Origin: Vibrio rarus
Lineage (GTDB): Bacteria > Pseudomonadota > Gammaproteobacteria > Enterobacterales > Vibrionaceae
Direction of reading: 5' to 3'
Length of the DNA stretch: 64,000 nt
Assembly (NCBI RefSeq): GCF_024347075.1
Contig: NZ_AP024900.1
Location: forward strand, 1,922,001-1,986,000
In this document: one piece after another, positions 18,601-30,600 of the stretch
Numbering within the stretch: the stretch's first letter is position 1
Layout: every line of letters starts with the position of its first letter
The notes under the pieces: generated by a model
The model's input: the letters and a program-made list of their open reading frames with translations, nothing else
The model's database searches: none
Told to the model about the DNA's origin: nothing
Made by a program: the position numbers and the translations under genes

Positions 18601-21600
18601 GCTCAACATCCGTTAAGCCATCTTCCAAGCCAATCGTTTCATACACTTCACGATAGTATTCTTCTTCATCAGCACTTAACGCAACTTCTTCATCGGCGGT
18701 ATAAACGCCATCAAATTGACCATTGCGGATATTCCAATAGGTGCTGTATTCCATTTCACGAGCGGTCACATACGCATCAATGACATTATCAATTTTATCT
18801 TGCGCGGTATCACTGCCTTCAATTAGACCCAGGTTCTGCCAAAGGCCGGTACTTAATTCTTCATAAGTACGCTCATCACGAGCGGTGGTATTGTTCGCAT
18901 CCACCAGTGACCCTTGAGAGACGGTAATAGACACATCCCCTGAACTACTGCTGATCTCTTTGGCTAAGAAGTTGCCATCTAGCTCCGTTAAGTAGATATC
19001 ATTGATGGCAATCACACTCACGCTATCGGTATTTAACTCGCCGCTATCAATTACCAAGGCTTGAGACGAGGTGCCTACGTGGGCTTCAGAATTGATCAAT
19101 ATGGTGCCACCACGCACAAGGCCAGTCTCACCCGATTGACCTTCTACGCCGCCAACAGCCGAAAGGTAAACTTGTCCACCGGTATCGGTTGCCAAACCAT
19201 AACTGCTGGCCGAGGTGATGTTGTTGACCACCAATGGGCCATCCGTTTCCACAATGTTGATGCGACCGCCATAAGTGCGCGCCGTAATACCGCCATTGCC
19301 ATCATTATTTAGGTTGGTGTTTAGAGCGGTAATTGAAGCATCAATACTGCCATCAACATTGGTTTGAGCAACGCCACCAATATTTGAGGCGATTAATTCG
19401 ATATTGTTACCACCAACAGAACCTGTCGATTGGGTATAAATATCGGCATTAGTGGTTATGGTTGTGGTGCCTTGCGTATTACTAATAGCGCCTTGAACAA
19501 TGACATCCCCACCTTGATTGGAAACAATATCAATTGATCCGGCTTCTTTACCAGTGAAGGTAATCGCCACGCCGTAATCCGCTTTAATCGAGTGCGTAGA
19601 TTCATCACGAACCTTACTCTCGTTAACAAATTTAGCGTAATAGGTTTTCTTGCCCCACCAAGTACTCTTCGTCCACTTACGTACTAAAGAGGTTTCTGAC
19701 GACAGCTCAATATGGTTGGTATCAAAGGTATAGTCATCATCAGAATCACTTGGTACATATTCAAAATAAGCACCTTCACCACGCAGTGTCGCAGGACCTA
19801 AAGGCTCAGGGTCGCCATCAAAGACCACATCATCAGGATCTTTAGCAAACGCATCTATACCTAGCCAAGACGAGGTTGCCTCTGTGGTATAGCGACGCTC
19901 AAATTGCTCTTGGCCCATAGTCCAAGAATAACGCCAGCCCGTTTTAGGGTCATAGGTCATATCATCAGATCCAGACGTTTCCACACCATTGGTGGTTACC
20001 GTTACGCCGTTTTCATCTTTGATATAAGTGGTTTCAAGAGGGTTGTCAGAAGTACCTTTCGCCTTATCTCTAATGATAAGCGTACCTTGACCGCGCTGTG
20101 ATGCATCCAGTCCTAGAATTTTCACATCTAAGTCGGTGCTGTTCACCACGTCAATATCGGCGTAGCCACCAAGTAATTCAATTTCTGAATTAGTATTGGT
20201 ATTTAAAATATGCCCTTCAAGCTCGATGTAACCACCGCTGACTCGCATATCTCCAACCACGATTTGATCGTTTGTGGCATCGTAAAATACTGAGAAATCT
20301 TCGCTATCGACATCTAGGCGAATGAGGCCAGTTGCGCCATCAGCGCGCAGTCCATCAATAGTATCTTCTAGGGATTCATCAATCTCTAAAGTGAAGCTTT
20401 CTTTACCACTTTGAATTTTGCCATTGATGTTAATGTATTCAGCTGTAATCGAGATATTGTCTGCATAGATACTCGGGCCGGTAATTTCACGTCCAACCAG
20501 ATCATCAATCTCAGAATCTGACGCCTCACTAAGGCCATCATCACCAATTTCTTCATTCCATTTTGCGTATTCAGAACCATCAACTGAATAGACCGAACCC
20601 GGTGGCAGGCTAATAACGGTTGAGCCGCCAGTCATAATGACTTGTTCTTTTACATCAATATCAGCATAAATATTGATGTCGCCTTTACCTAAGGTAGTGG
20701 AATCTTCACCGCTTAAACTTTTCAGCTCTAAGCTACCGCTTCTATTGGTCACTTCACCATTTAAGGTAATTGAAGGCCAAGTTAATATCGCATTATTATC
20801 TGGTAGGCTAATGGCAAGCTCTGCTTGCGCTAAATCTAAATCTACATCGTTAATAATGCTGATAAGAGGCTCATCATCCACGCCCGTATCTTGACGCTCA
20901 CCATTAAGATACACGCCACCATTTTCTTGCGGGATAGTGATATCGTTAACGACCAACGAGGCTAAGGTGTGATTAAGAATCGATACCGATGCATCACCAG
21001 GTGATAGCACGCTGCCGGTATCTTCAAACTCGCCAGAGCGAATATCAATGCGGCCCGCTTCGGCGTGAATATCATCAATTGTGATAACCGATGTTGAAAG
21101 TGAAACAGCAAAGTAATCACCGCTGGCACTGACATCCATTAAGCCTTTATCAAGTAGTTCGGCTTGCAGTCGAGTGATTTCAGATTTATAGAAGGCTTCG
21201 ATATCGGTATCAGAATCTTCACCATCATTGAAAATAGACAGCTGTTCTTCTGCGTATTCAAGGTCTTCAAATAAGCTAGAGCTTAATGCTTCGATAGAGG
21301 TTGAGAAGCTAATACCATCGGTTTGCGTCACTTCATCAACCGTTCCATCGTCATTTAAGCTAATAAATTCGATGGATTGGTTTCGGCCAATACCGGTTTC
21401 AAGCGTACCGGCGTTATTGACGGTACCTGTGGTACCAATGGTCACTTCACCGCCAAGGTCGGCAGTGCCACCAAGCGCTGACGCCCAGTTAACCGTTTTG
21501 GTTTGTGCATCCATATCGGCATAACCAAAACGCTCAGCATGTAAATTCATTTGACGGGCAGTTTTGACATGCGCGCCAGAGGCAACGGTAATACTGTTGG

Positions 21601-24600
21601 TTTGTGATAGCGTGGCATACGCGCCGGCATCATCTACTGGAATGACGCTATCCGAGAAACTGTCTATTAGCGCATGAACTTTATAGTCATCACGATTAAA
21701 GTCCGTATCTGTACCTGCAGAAATATTCATATCACCATAAGCGGTAATATCTGCGCCCATATCAATGAGTACGGTATTGACTGGGGTAATATTGACTGTT
21801 GAATTAGTCACAGATACCGAAATTGCACCGCTCGAATCCGCTTCAACATTGCCCACAGCCGTACCTTGGCCGCGCGCTGATATTTGTACATCGCCTTCTG
21901 ATTCTAAAATAGCATTTTGGCCAATTCGGACCTTGGCAAGGAGCTCATCATCACTGATTTTAACGGTTGCACCCGTGCCGGCTAATGCGCCAGTGGCATT
22001 AAGAACCACCTTATCAGTAATATCTAAATCGTTTAGCGCATTAAGGGCTATACCATCGCTGTCACCACTGCCCCAGGCCGTTAGACTTGCATCATCACCA
22101 ACATCAATGGTGGTTGCCATATCCAGAACCGTTCGGCTATCTGCACCTGCCGCACTGGCAAGGCCAACCGCAACCACATCAATTCTTCCGTCTTGGTTTT
22201 TCTCGGCGCGGTTGATTGCATCAACATTGATATCCGATGCTGTGATAAGCAAATTATCACTGTTACTTGCTCCATCACCTAAGGTCACGGTGACATCGGC
22301 TGTCACATCATGATCAATTTCAGCGCCCGAACCTGATAACAACCCACCGGATGCCACGACCACTTTGGCATCAAATTGAGCAATATGTTCTGCTTTAATA
22401 TCTAAGATGCCATCGCCAGACTCTTCACCTAAAATAATCGAAGATTCATCATCGACAGTGACTTGGGTATTACTGGTGGACGTGGTATCAGCGCCAACAC
22501 CTGCGCCAGCTAACACGCCGCCACTACCGGCAACCGCCAGCACATAATTATTTTCTGTGGCTTTGGCAACGATACTCAGATCGCCCCCTTGATAGTCGGT
22601 ATTAGACTGAGTAACTAGAGTATCGATATCGGTATTACTGTCGGCAAACACTACACCGGCGGAAATAAACCCAGCCGATATACCATACGCTTCTGAGGTT
22701 TGCTCAGCACTGGCAATGGCTTTAACGGTGCCGTCACCTGCCGCTTCAATATCAGAATCGGTCATACTAACGCCAATATCACCCGTCACGTCACTTTCAA
22801 CAAATACCCCAGCGCCAGAAAAGCCCAGCCCTAATGAAACGGAAGCGGCGACACCGGTGGTAAATACATCATCGGTTGTTTTAGCCGTTAATGTGAAATC
22901 ACCACTGCCCTGCAGATTTGAATTATCAATGTCACTATTAAGGTCAACATCAACAATATTGACCACGCGAGATGCGCCGATTGAAATGGCAATACCTGCC
23001 GGTGCAAATGCGCCAGCAATGGTAGCAGCTGCGGCCGTAGCATCTATATCGGAAGTGCTTGATGAAGTGACTGATATATCGGTTGCAGTTACTTGAGTGC
23101 TGTCTTGAATATAACTATCAAGGTCAGCATAGACTTCGTTTTCTACGCGCACAGCTGCGCCAGAAATTGCTGCGCCACCTGCACCGCCAACGACAGCCGC
23201 ACTGCCTGAGCCTACGCCTGAGTTGATGGTCATATCTAACGTCGAATCAATTTCAAGCGCGCCAGAGGCGTACAGTTCACTGTTATCAACGTAGCTTGTT
23301 ACTACAATGCGATCGCTGTCTGCGCCAATTTCATTCACCGCAACTGAACCGCCAAGAGACACCCCAAGACCACCCCCTGCACCGCCAGCACCCGCCACTG
23401 AAACAGCGGCCACTGTTGAGTTGATTTTCGAGGTGTTGTCCGCTTTGACATCGACATTGCCTACAGTGCTATCCGCCGATTCACCGAGGGCACTATTTGC
23501 AATGTAAGCCTGCGTTTCACCATAAATATAATTGACTGTTTCAGCGCCAGCGCCGCTAATCGCGACCCCGCCACCAACGCCGCCAGCCGCGGCAATAGAA
23601 GCTGCAACGGCCGTTGCATCAATGGTGTTATCAGTCGTTGCGGTCACGCTAATATCACCGCTACTTAGCTCGCCAACGTCAGTGATATAGCTTGATGTGT
23701 TGGCATCCACTGTATTTTCAGCCAGCGCCACACCAACACTTAAAGAAACGCCACCACCTGCGCCAAATGCGGCGGCTAATGAAGCGGCGCCAGCATCGGC
23801 TGTAATCTTACTGGTATTATCAGCATCTAAATCAACAGAACTACTGCTAATGATCTTGCTAGAAGCTGAACTATTATCGATATAGGTTTCTACGTCGGTA
23901 TAGATATCATTGACAGTACTAACACCTGCACCTGCGCCCGATACACCACCACCGGCGCCACCAGAAATGGCCATACTACCTGCGCCAACCCCTGAGAATA
24001 CCGTCATGTTTCCGTCAGCATCAAGGTTAAGCGCACCTGTGGTCGTAATACCACTGTTCTTCACATAAGAGCGCACCGCTTGACGGGAGCCGCTATTACC
24101 TATGTTATTACTGGCAAGCGCCGCGCCAATCGCGACACCAACACCACCACTCGCACCTGCCGCTGCGGAAACCGCAACCGCTGCTACCGTGGCATCAATA
24201 TCAGAGGTATCGGAAGCTGTGAGGCTAACTTGGCTTGCGCTATCAATTTGCGAGCCTTCAATATAGGCCAGTGTTTCACCATTGATGCTATTGACTGCTT
24301 CTGCGCCCGCACCACTAATGGAAACTGCGCCGCCAGCGCCTGCAGCAAAAGAAGCGGTTGCCGCAACCGAGGTTGCATCAATATCATTGGTTGTTGAAGA
24401 AGAAACGCTGATCGCGCCACTGCTGTCTACTGAGCCTGCATTTAATAGATAAGAGGATGTATTCACATCAATGGTATTGTCAGCAATAGAAATACCAATG
24501 GTAAGTGTTCCAGCACCGCCAGCACCAGCTGCAATACCTAAAGAAGCCGAGCCTAGCTCCGCAGTAATGGTTGATTCACTGGTTGCACTGATTGAAATAC

Positions 24601-27600
24601 TGTTAGCACTAATGGTTGCGCTAGCCGCGTTTAAATTATCGATATAGCTTGCAACTGCAGCATAAACATCATTGGTTGCCGAAACGCCAGAGCCTGCGCC
24701 CGCAAGACCGCCACCGGAGCCCCCTGCCACTGCCATACCGCCCGCGCCAACACCGGCAAAAATGGTCATATCACCACTTGCTGTCAGTGATAAATCACCG
24801 GAAGCATTAACACTTGAGTCTTGAATATACGAAGCAATAGAGAGCCTATCACCTGACGTGCCGATTTCATTTTCAGAAACTGATGCACCAATCGACACAC
24901 CAATACCGCCTCCTGAACCGCCGCCACCAGCAACCGATACCGATGCCACCGTTGCGCTAATATCAGAGGTATTTTCTGCATCAAGCGTCACAGCGCCTGC
25001 ATTTTCAACATCGACTCCATCAAGATAAGTCAGTGTTTCGCCATGAATCGAGTTAATGGAATTAGCACCCGCACCACTAATCGATAAACCGCCACTGGAA
25101 CCAAACGCAACCCCTAGAGATGCAGCTACTGATAGAGAATCAATGGTGTTATCGGTTGAGGCATCAATATCTAATGCCCCAGTGCCTAAATCCACATCCG
25201 CGCCAGCAACATAAGCGCGAGTATTGTTGTCAATTTCATTGCGAGCTAATGCGACACCAATGGTAACGGCTGCTGCGCCACCCGAAGCAAAGCCTGCTGC
25301 AACTGATGCTGCAGCGGCGTCTGCGTCAATATCAGACACGTTACTGGCATTAAGGGTTAGCGACGCACCTTTTATGGTTTGATTGGCCGCAGAGCTGTTA
25401 TCAATATAAGCATCAACGTTGGCATAAATCTCATTAAGGGCGCTGACGCCGGTACCAGATGCTGCGACACCAACACCACTGCCTCCTGCGGCAATGGCCA
25501 TTGAGCCTGCGCCTACTCCTGCATCAATATCCAAATCAGCCGTTGAGGTAATGGTAATATTACCTGACGTATCGATATCGGAATCAATAACGCTCGCGAT
25601 CACAGACAAACGATTGCCTGACGAGCCAATATTATTTTCAGTTTCTGCGGCGCCAATCGAGACACCCAATCCGCCATCAGTGCCGACAGCACCTGCCACA
25701 GAAACGGCAGCGATTTCAGCATTGACCTTAGAGGTATTGCTGGCATTAATTGAAATATCGCCAGAGCTGTATATTTGGCTGTTTGCGATGGAAGCTTTCG
25801 TTGAGCCGGCAATAGCATTGATGGCATTTGCACCTGCGCCTGTTGCAGAAATGGTGCCCGACCCCCAACCTAAAGCAAAAGAGGTCGCAACTGAAGTCGC
25901 GGTAATGGTCGCGTTAGACGTCGCAATCACACTGACACTGCCTGCTCGGTCATCACTTGCGCCAATATCAACGTTATCAATTAACGCAACCGTATCATTG
26001 TCGATATCGTTTTCAGCCAGTGCCACACCGATGCTTAAACTGACCGCGCCCGATGATGCAGAGAAAGTACCGGCAATGGATGCACCCACCACCGCACTGG
26101 TAATTGAACTAGTATCTTTCGCCTCAACAGAGATGGAACCCGCTTTGATAACATGGTCAGCTTCCACTGCGGTAATACCTGAAGTGGTATCAATCATCAC
26201 TGAGTTTTCAGTGGATGCGCCAACGCCGCTTAACGCGCCAGCCACACCATCATTTGAATTGGCTAAAGCCACTGAGGCTGCAACAACAGCTGCAGTAATT
26301 TCTTGTTTGCTTTCAGCGTAAGTCTCTACCGCGCCAGCAATATCGACACTCGAATCGGTAATCGTGGCACTAATCGCATTCGCACTACCGCTGTCATCTC
26401 CAATGCGGTTTTGCGCTAAAGCGACTCCGATACCACCTGAGACCCCCGTACCTGTGGTCGCGCCAGCCCAGGCTATGGACGCCGAAATGACCGTAGCACT
26501 GATATCACCATCGGCATCAGCGCTAACATATAACCCCGTATCGGCCGATGATGGATCGTTCGTGGTAGTCAGCTGATCAATGGTACTGCCATCAACTTGA
26601 GCAATGGTGTCGCCATAGACTTCATTCTCTACAGAAGCGCCACTGCCCGATAAGGTAATCGTTGTTTCGCTGCCACTTTGTAAACCAATAGAAGGGGCAA
26701 CCACCACACCAATAATATCGGTTTCGTTATGCGCTTTTACCTCCATTATTGAGGTATCTAAATCCTCACTTGGCAAAGTAATGGTGCTATCGAGTACTTT
26801 GGCGCGGGTATTCATGCGCACCGTGTTGTAGCTCACGGCAGCCGCCACTGACAAGCCTACTTTGGTATCGTAGTTTGGCGAGGTGTCTTTACTGACACCT
26901 GCGCCAATGGCAACCGATAAAATATCCGCTTCACTATTGGCTTGATGACGTACTTTACCGATGGTTACGTCCATATCCACATTGCTGATCAATGCATCAA
27001 TGTCACTATCAATATTATTTTCGGAGTAAGTGACCGCTACGCTACCATTGCCTGCGTAAGCGACGCCTAGGGCAACGGCGTAAATTTCTGAGCTGTCTTT
27101 GGCTTCAATATCTACGGCCAAATTGTCGCTATCTTTACCACTGATTGTAGCGGAATCGATATCCACTAAAAAGGCATCAACATCATTAATGACATTGTTT
27201 ACCGAGACATTACCGGTAATGGCAATGCTAGTGGTATTCGAGCTTTCTGGCGTATCGGCTACCCCTGAAAGAGCCGCCGATACCGATGCACTCACCACTG
27301 TTGTATTGTTGGTGGCATTAATGGATAGATTGCCTAAGGTCAGATTATTAACCCCCGAGATACCCGCATCAATATTTACGTCTACATCATTGCGTAAACC
27401 TATACCTGCTGCCGCCAAAGCAAACTTTTGCGCCTCTGAACTGGAATAAGCAATAGGGAAGGCAAATACACCCGAGTTATCAACGGCCTCTAGGGTTAAC
27501 GCCTCTGCATTAAAGCTATTTAAGTTATAGATAGAAGCGGAAGTGGTGTGATCCACAATATTAAAGATAAAGGCACCCGACACTGAAATGCCGTATGAAC

Positions 27601-30600
27601 TGTTGTTCGTTTTTGGTGTATCTCCGCCTGAAGGGGCAACTTTACCCGTTGCCCACGCGGCACTAATTGCAGAGCCAATAATAAATCCGTCACTGCTGGC
27701 CGCCACTTTCACGTCGCCGTTTACGTCAATATCACCGCTGCGACTTGCCGCATCCTGAGTGCCAATTTCGGCCTTGGTTACTTTGGTCACTATGTTGACA
27801 ATAGAAGAGGCCCCCACCCCCACAGCGCCACCCGATGCACCCCCTCCAGCGATGGTAATAATATCCACACGGTTATCGGCAGTAACGGTTAAACGCTCAA
27901 CATCACCCACATTAGAAATGCGCGTACCTACCAGCAAATCCACACCCGATTCAATACGAGCTTGGGTATTGGTATCTACAATATTGTTAATAAATAAACC
28001 GGATAGCCCTAAGGTACCTTTACCGTAACCGGCTGAATAACCAAGGTTAATGGCAAACACATTACTGTCGGCATCGAGTGTAAGATCGTCTGCGTACACC
28101 ATAGCGCCATCTTCAATTATGGCCTGACTATTTAAGGTGACCGTATTGATATATACACTGACGCCCGCGCCGTTTAATGACTCTGATTGGCCCGATTTTT
28201 CATAGATAGTTTTAAGAATAGGAATGTTGGAGTTGGTCGCCGTTAACAGGCCAACATAATCCACTTGTTGATTGGTGGTATTGGAGGTGACCGAGATATC
28301 TCGCCCAGCAGAAGAGAGTCCACCTAAGAAGGAGTCTACTAAATCGTGGTACGCGGCTTCTGTTATCTCATCAAAGTTGTTTTCTAGCTGTGTTCTTTGG
28401 TTTATTTGCGCACCACCTAATACCTTGGCATTGGCGTTTTGTGACACATTGAGATAGCCAAAGTTAAGACCAATGGACACTTTTGCGCCTGCCGCTTCAG
28501 ATTTAACTGTGTTATCAATGAGGTATAGATCAGAATCGCCACCTAATAATTGGCTTGGTAAACTGGTTACTTTATCCCCCAGCAACTCCCACTGCGTGAC
28601 ATCGCTAAAGTCTGTAGTAGAAAAGCGTAACGTCTGTTGTTCGTCACCAATATATTTATATACTGCCCCTAAATAGCCAATATCCGGTTGCTCTGATTCT
28701 GACGATTGTTGCCAGTCGTAATCTTTGTAGTGAAAGCCGATTAAATCATTAGGGTTAACTAGGTAGTCAGTGTCGATATCGCTAGGCTGAATATAATCAG
28801 GTTTCACGTATTTAAAGGTGGTGTCTGGGCTGATTAAACCGGTTAAATTTTCAGTTTGCGCATCTAAGGTTATTTTATCTAATACATCTAACTGGGTATT
28901 ACCCTGTACTAATGCGCTGGCGTTATTATCCATATCCGCAATCATTACCGATACCGCGCCACCAAATGGCACTTGATTAAATTCACTCTTAGTACCGGTA
29001 GATCCTGAAAGCTGCGACATTTGTGACACAGTGCTTGAGGTTGATGAAACACTGGTTAACTGACGGCTTTCCACCTGCGCTGTTTGCTCAAGTGAGCCGC
29101 CTATTTGGATGTCACTGCTTTTATCTGCCAAACCAATCAAGGCGTTGGCATTATTAGTATCATCGGCATAGCCAAAGGCGATACCTAAGGTAAATTTGGT
29201 TGGTTTGAGTCGGTCTGACGGGGATATCCGTTTGGTAATAAAGTTGGGTAAAATGGTTTTAGCCGCAACGTTGGCCGCTTTTTGCTTATATTTATCTTTA
29301 AAATTATCCAAAATGCTGGGCACACGGTCGACAATAGCTTCAACCTCCGTCCCCCAAACACCATCTACTCGGCCTTGCTTGTGTTCCGCAGTCACATCCA
29401 CATCACCGGCAATGATAATGTCTCCTGCTAACGTCGCATTGGTATCACCATGTTCAATGTGAACCGCGACACTGGCAGCCAGTTTCCCTTTTGCACCCGC
29501 ATCACTTAATGCGCCAACATAAGTAAAGTCTGAAGTATAAGCGGAGACGTCCAGATCCCCTTCGCCTATGATCTGCGCTGTGTCTGAGACTAATGTGGTT
29601 GAGTCACTTTCCAAAATACCCACGGCGACACTGGCGGCAAACCCTTTAAAACCATAATAGGGTTCGGCTGCCACCTTCATGTAGTTCTCAACCTTAGAGG
29701 TGATCACTACATCCCCTTCAGCAATCACAGTTCCGTTCATTTCTACATTAGCATCAGAGCGAATACTGCCGATGGCTACGGAAAATAGTACCGCTAATGG
29801 CTCTGATTTCACGCGGGCTATGGAATGGGACTCAATAGTCACGTTATCGCCTTTAATCACGGCGTCTTCATCAATAGTGACTGTGGTATCCACTTGTGAA
29901 CGAGAGTAACCAAAGAACAAAGCAAAATTTTCTAATTCGGCTTTGAAATCTTTAATGCTTAACTCGTCAGACTCTAATGAGTCACCACCGTAATTGACTG
30001 GGCTATCTGGGTTAGTTTCAGCAAATGCAACTAAGGTAACATCACGTCCTTCTATAGTGGCTGCGCCAATAGTCACGCTGGCACTGACATCATCAAAATT
30101 GTAGAAACCAACCCCTTTGATTTTGTTTCGGGAGTCTGACGCTATGATATTAATATCGCCATTTTGCCCAACAGCAAGCCCTTTGGCAGAAATACTCACG
30201 CCATCATCTATCTTGATATGACGGGCATAAAAACCAATATCACCAGCGCTATCACTCTGATCATCGGTGCTGACGTCAGCACTGACCGTAATGGTACCCC
30301 CCGCGTCAAACTTGACCGATTGCCCGGCAATAAACACATTGCTATCTATGGTCAGATCGCCACTGGACTCACTGACAAAGGTGAAGTTATCACCGTTAAT
30401 GTCAGCTAATGCAAAATCACTGACTGAAAATACGTCGCTACCCCCATAAAAAACCACATCATTGCTCAGCGCAAGATCGGAGACCGTCACACTCACCACA
30501 TCAACTCGAGAACCCACATCGAGCCTAAATTCATTTACCCCTAACCCCCCAGTTAAAGCCGCTGAGGTATCTGAGGCATCTAATGTTGCATCAATGGTGG

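Noticed and set aside
25494..26321. Long open frame (275 codons) on the plus strand inside the giant gene, with many similar ones from 10 to 32 kb
   Set aside because: They lie opposite the repeat-rich giant frame, are Ser/Thr/Ala/Pro-rich with no ribosome-binding sites, and arise from the skewed codons of the repeats.
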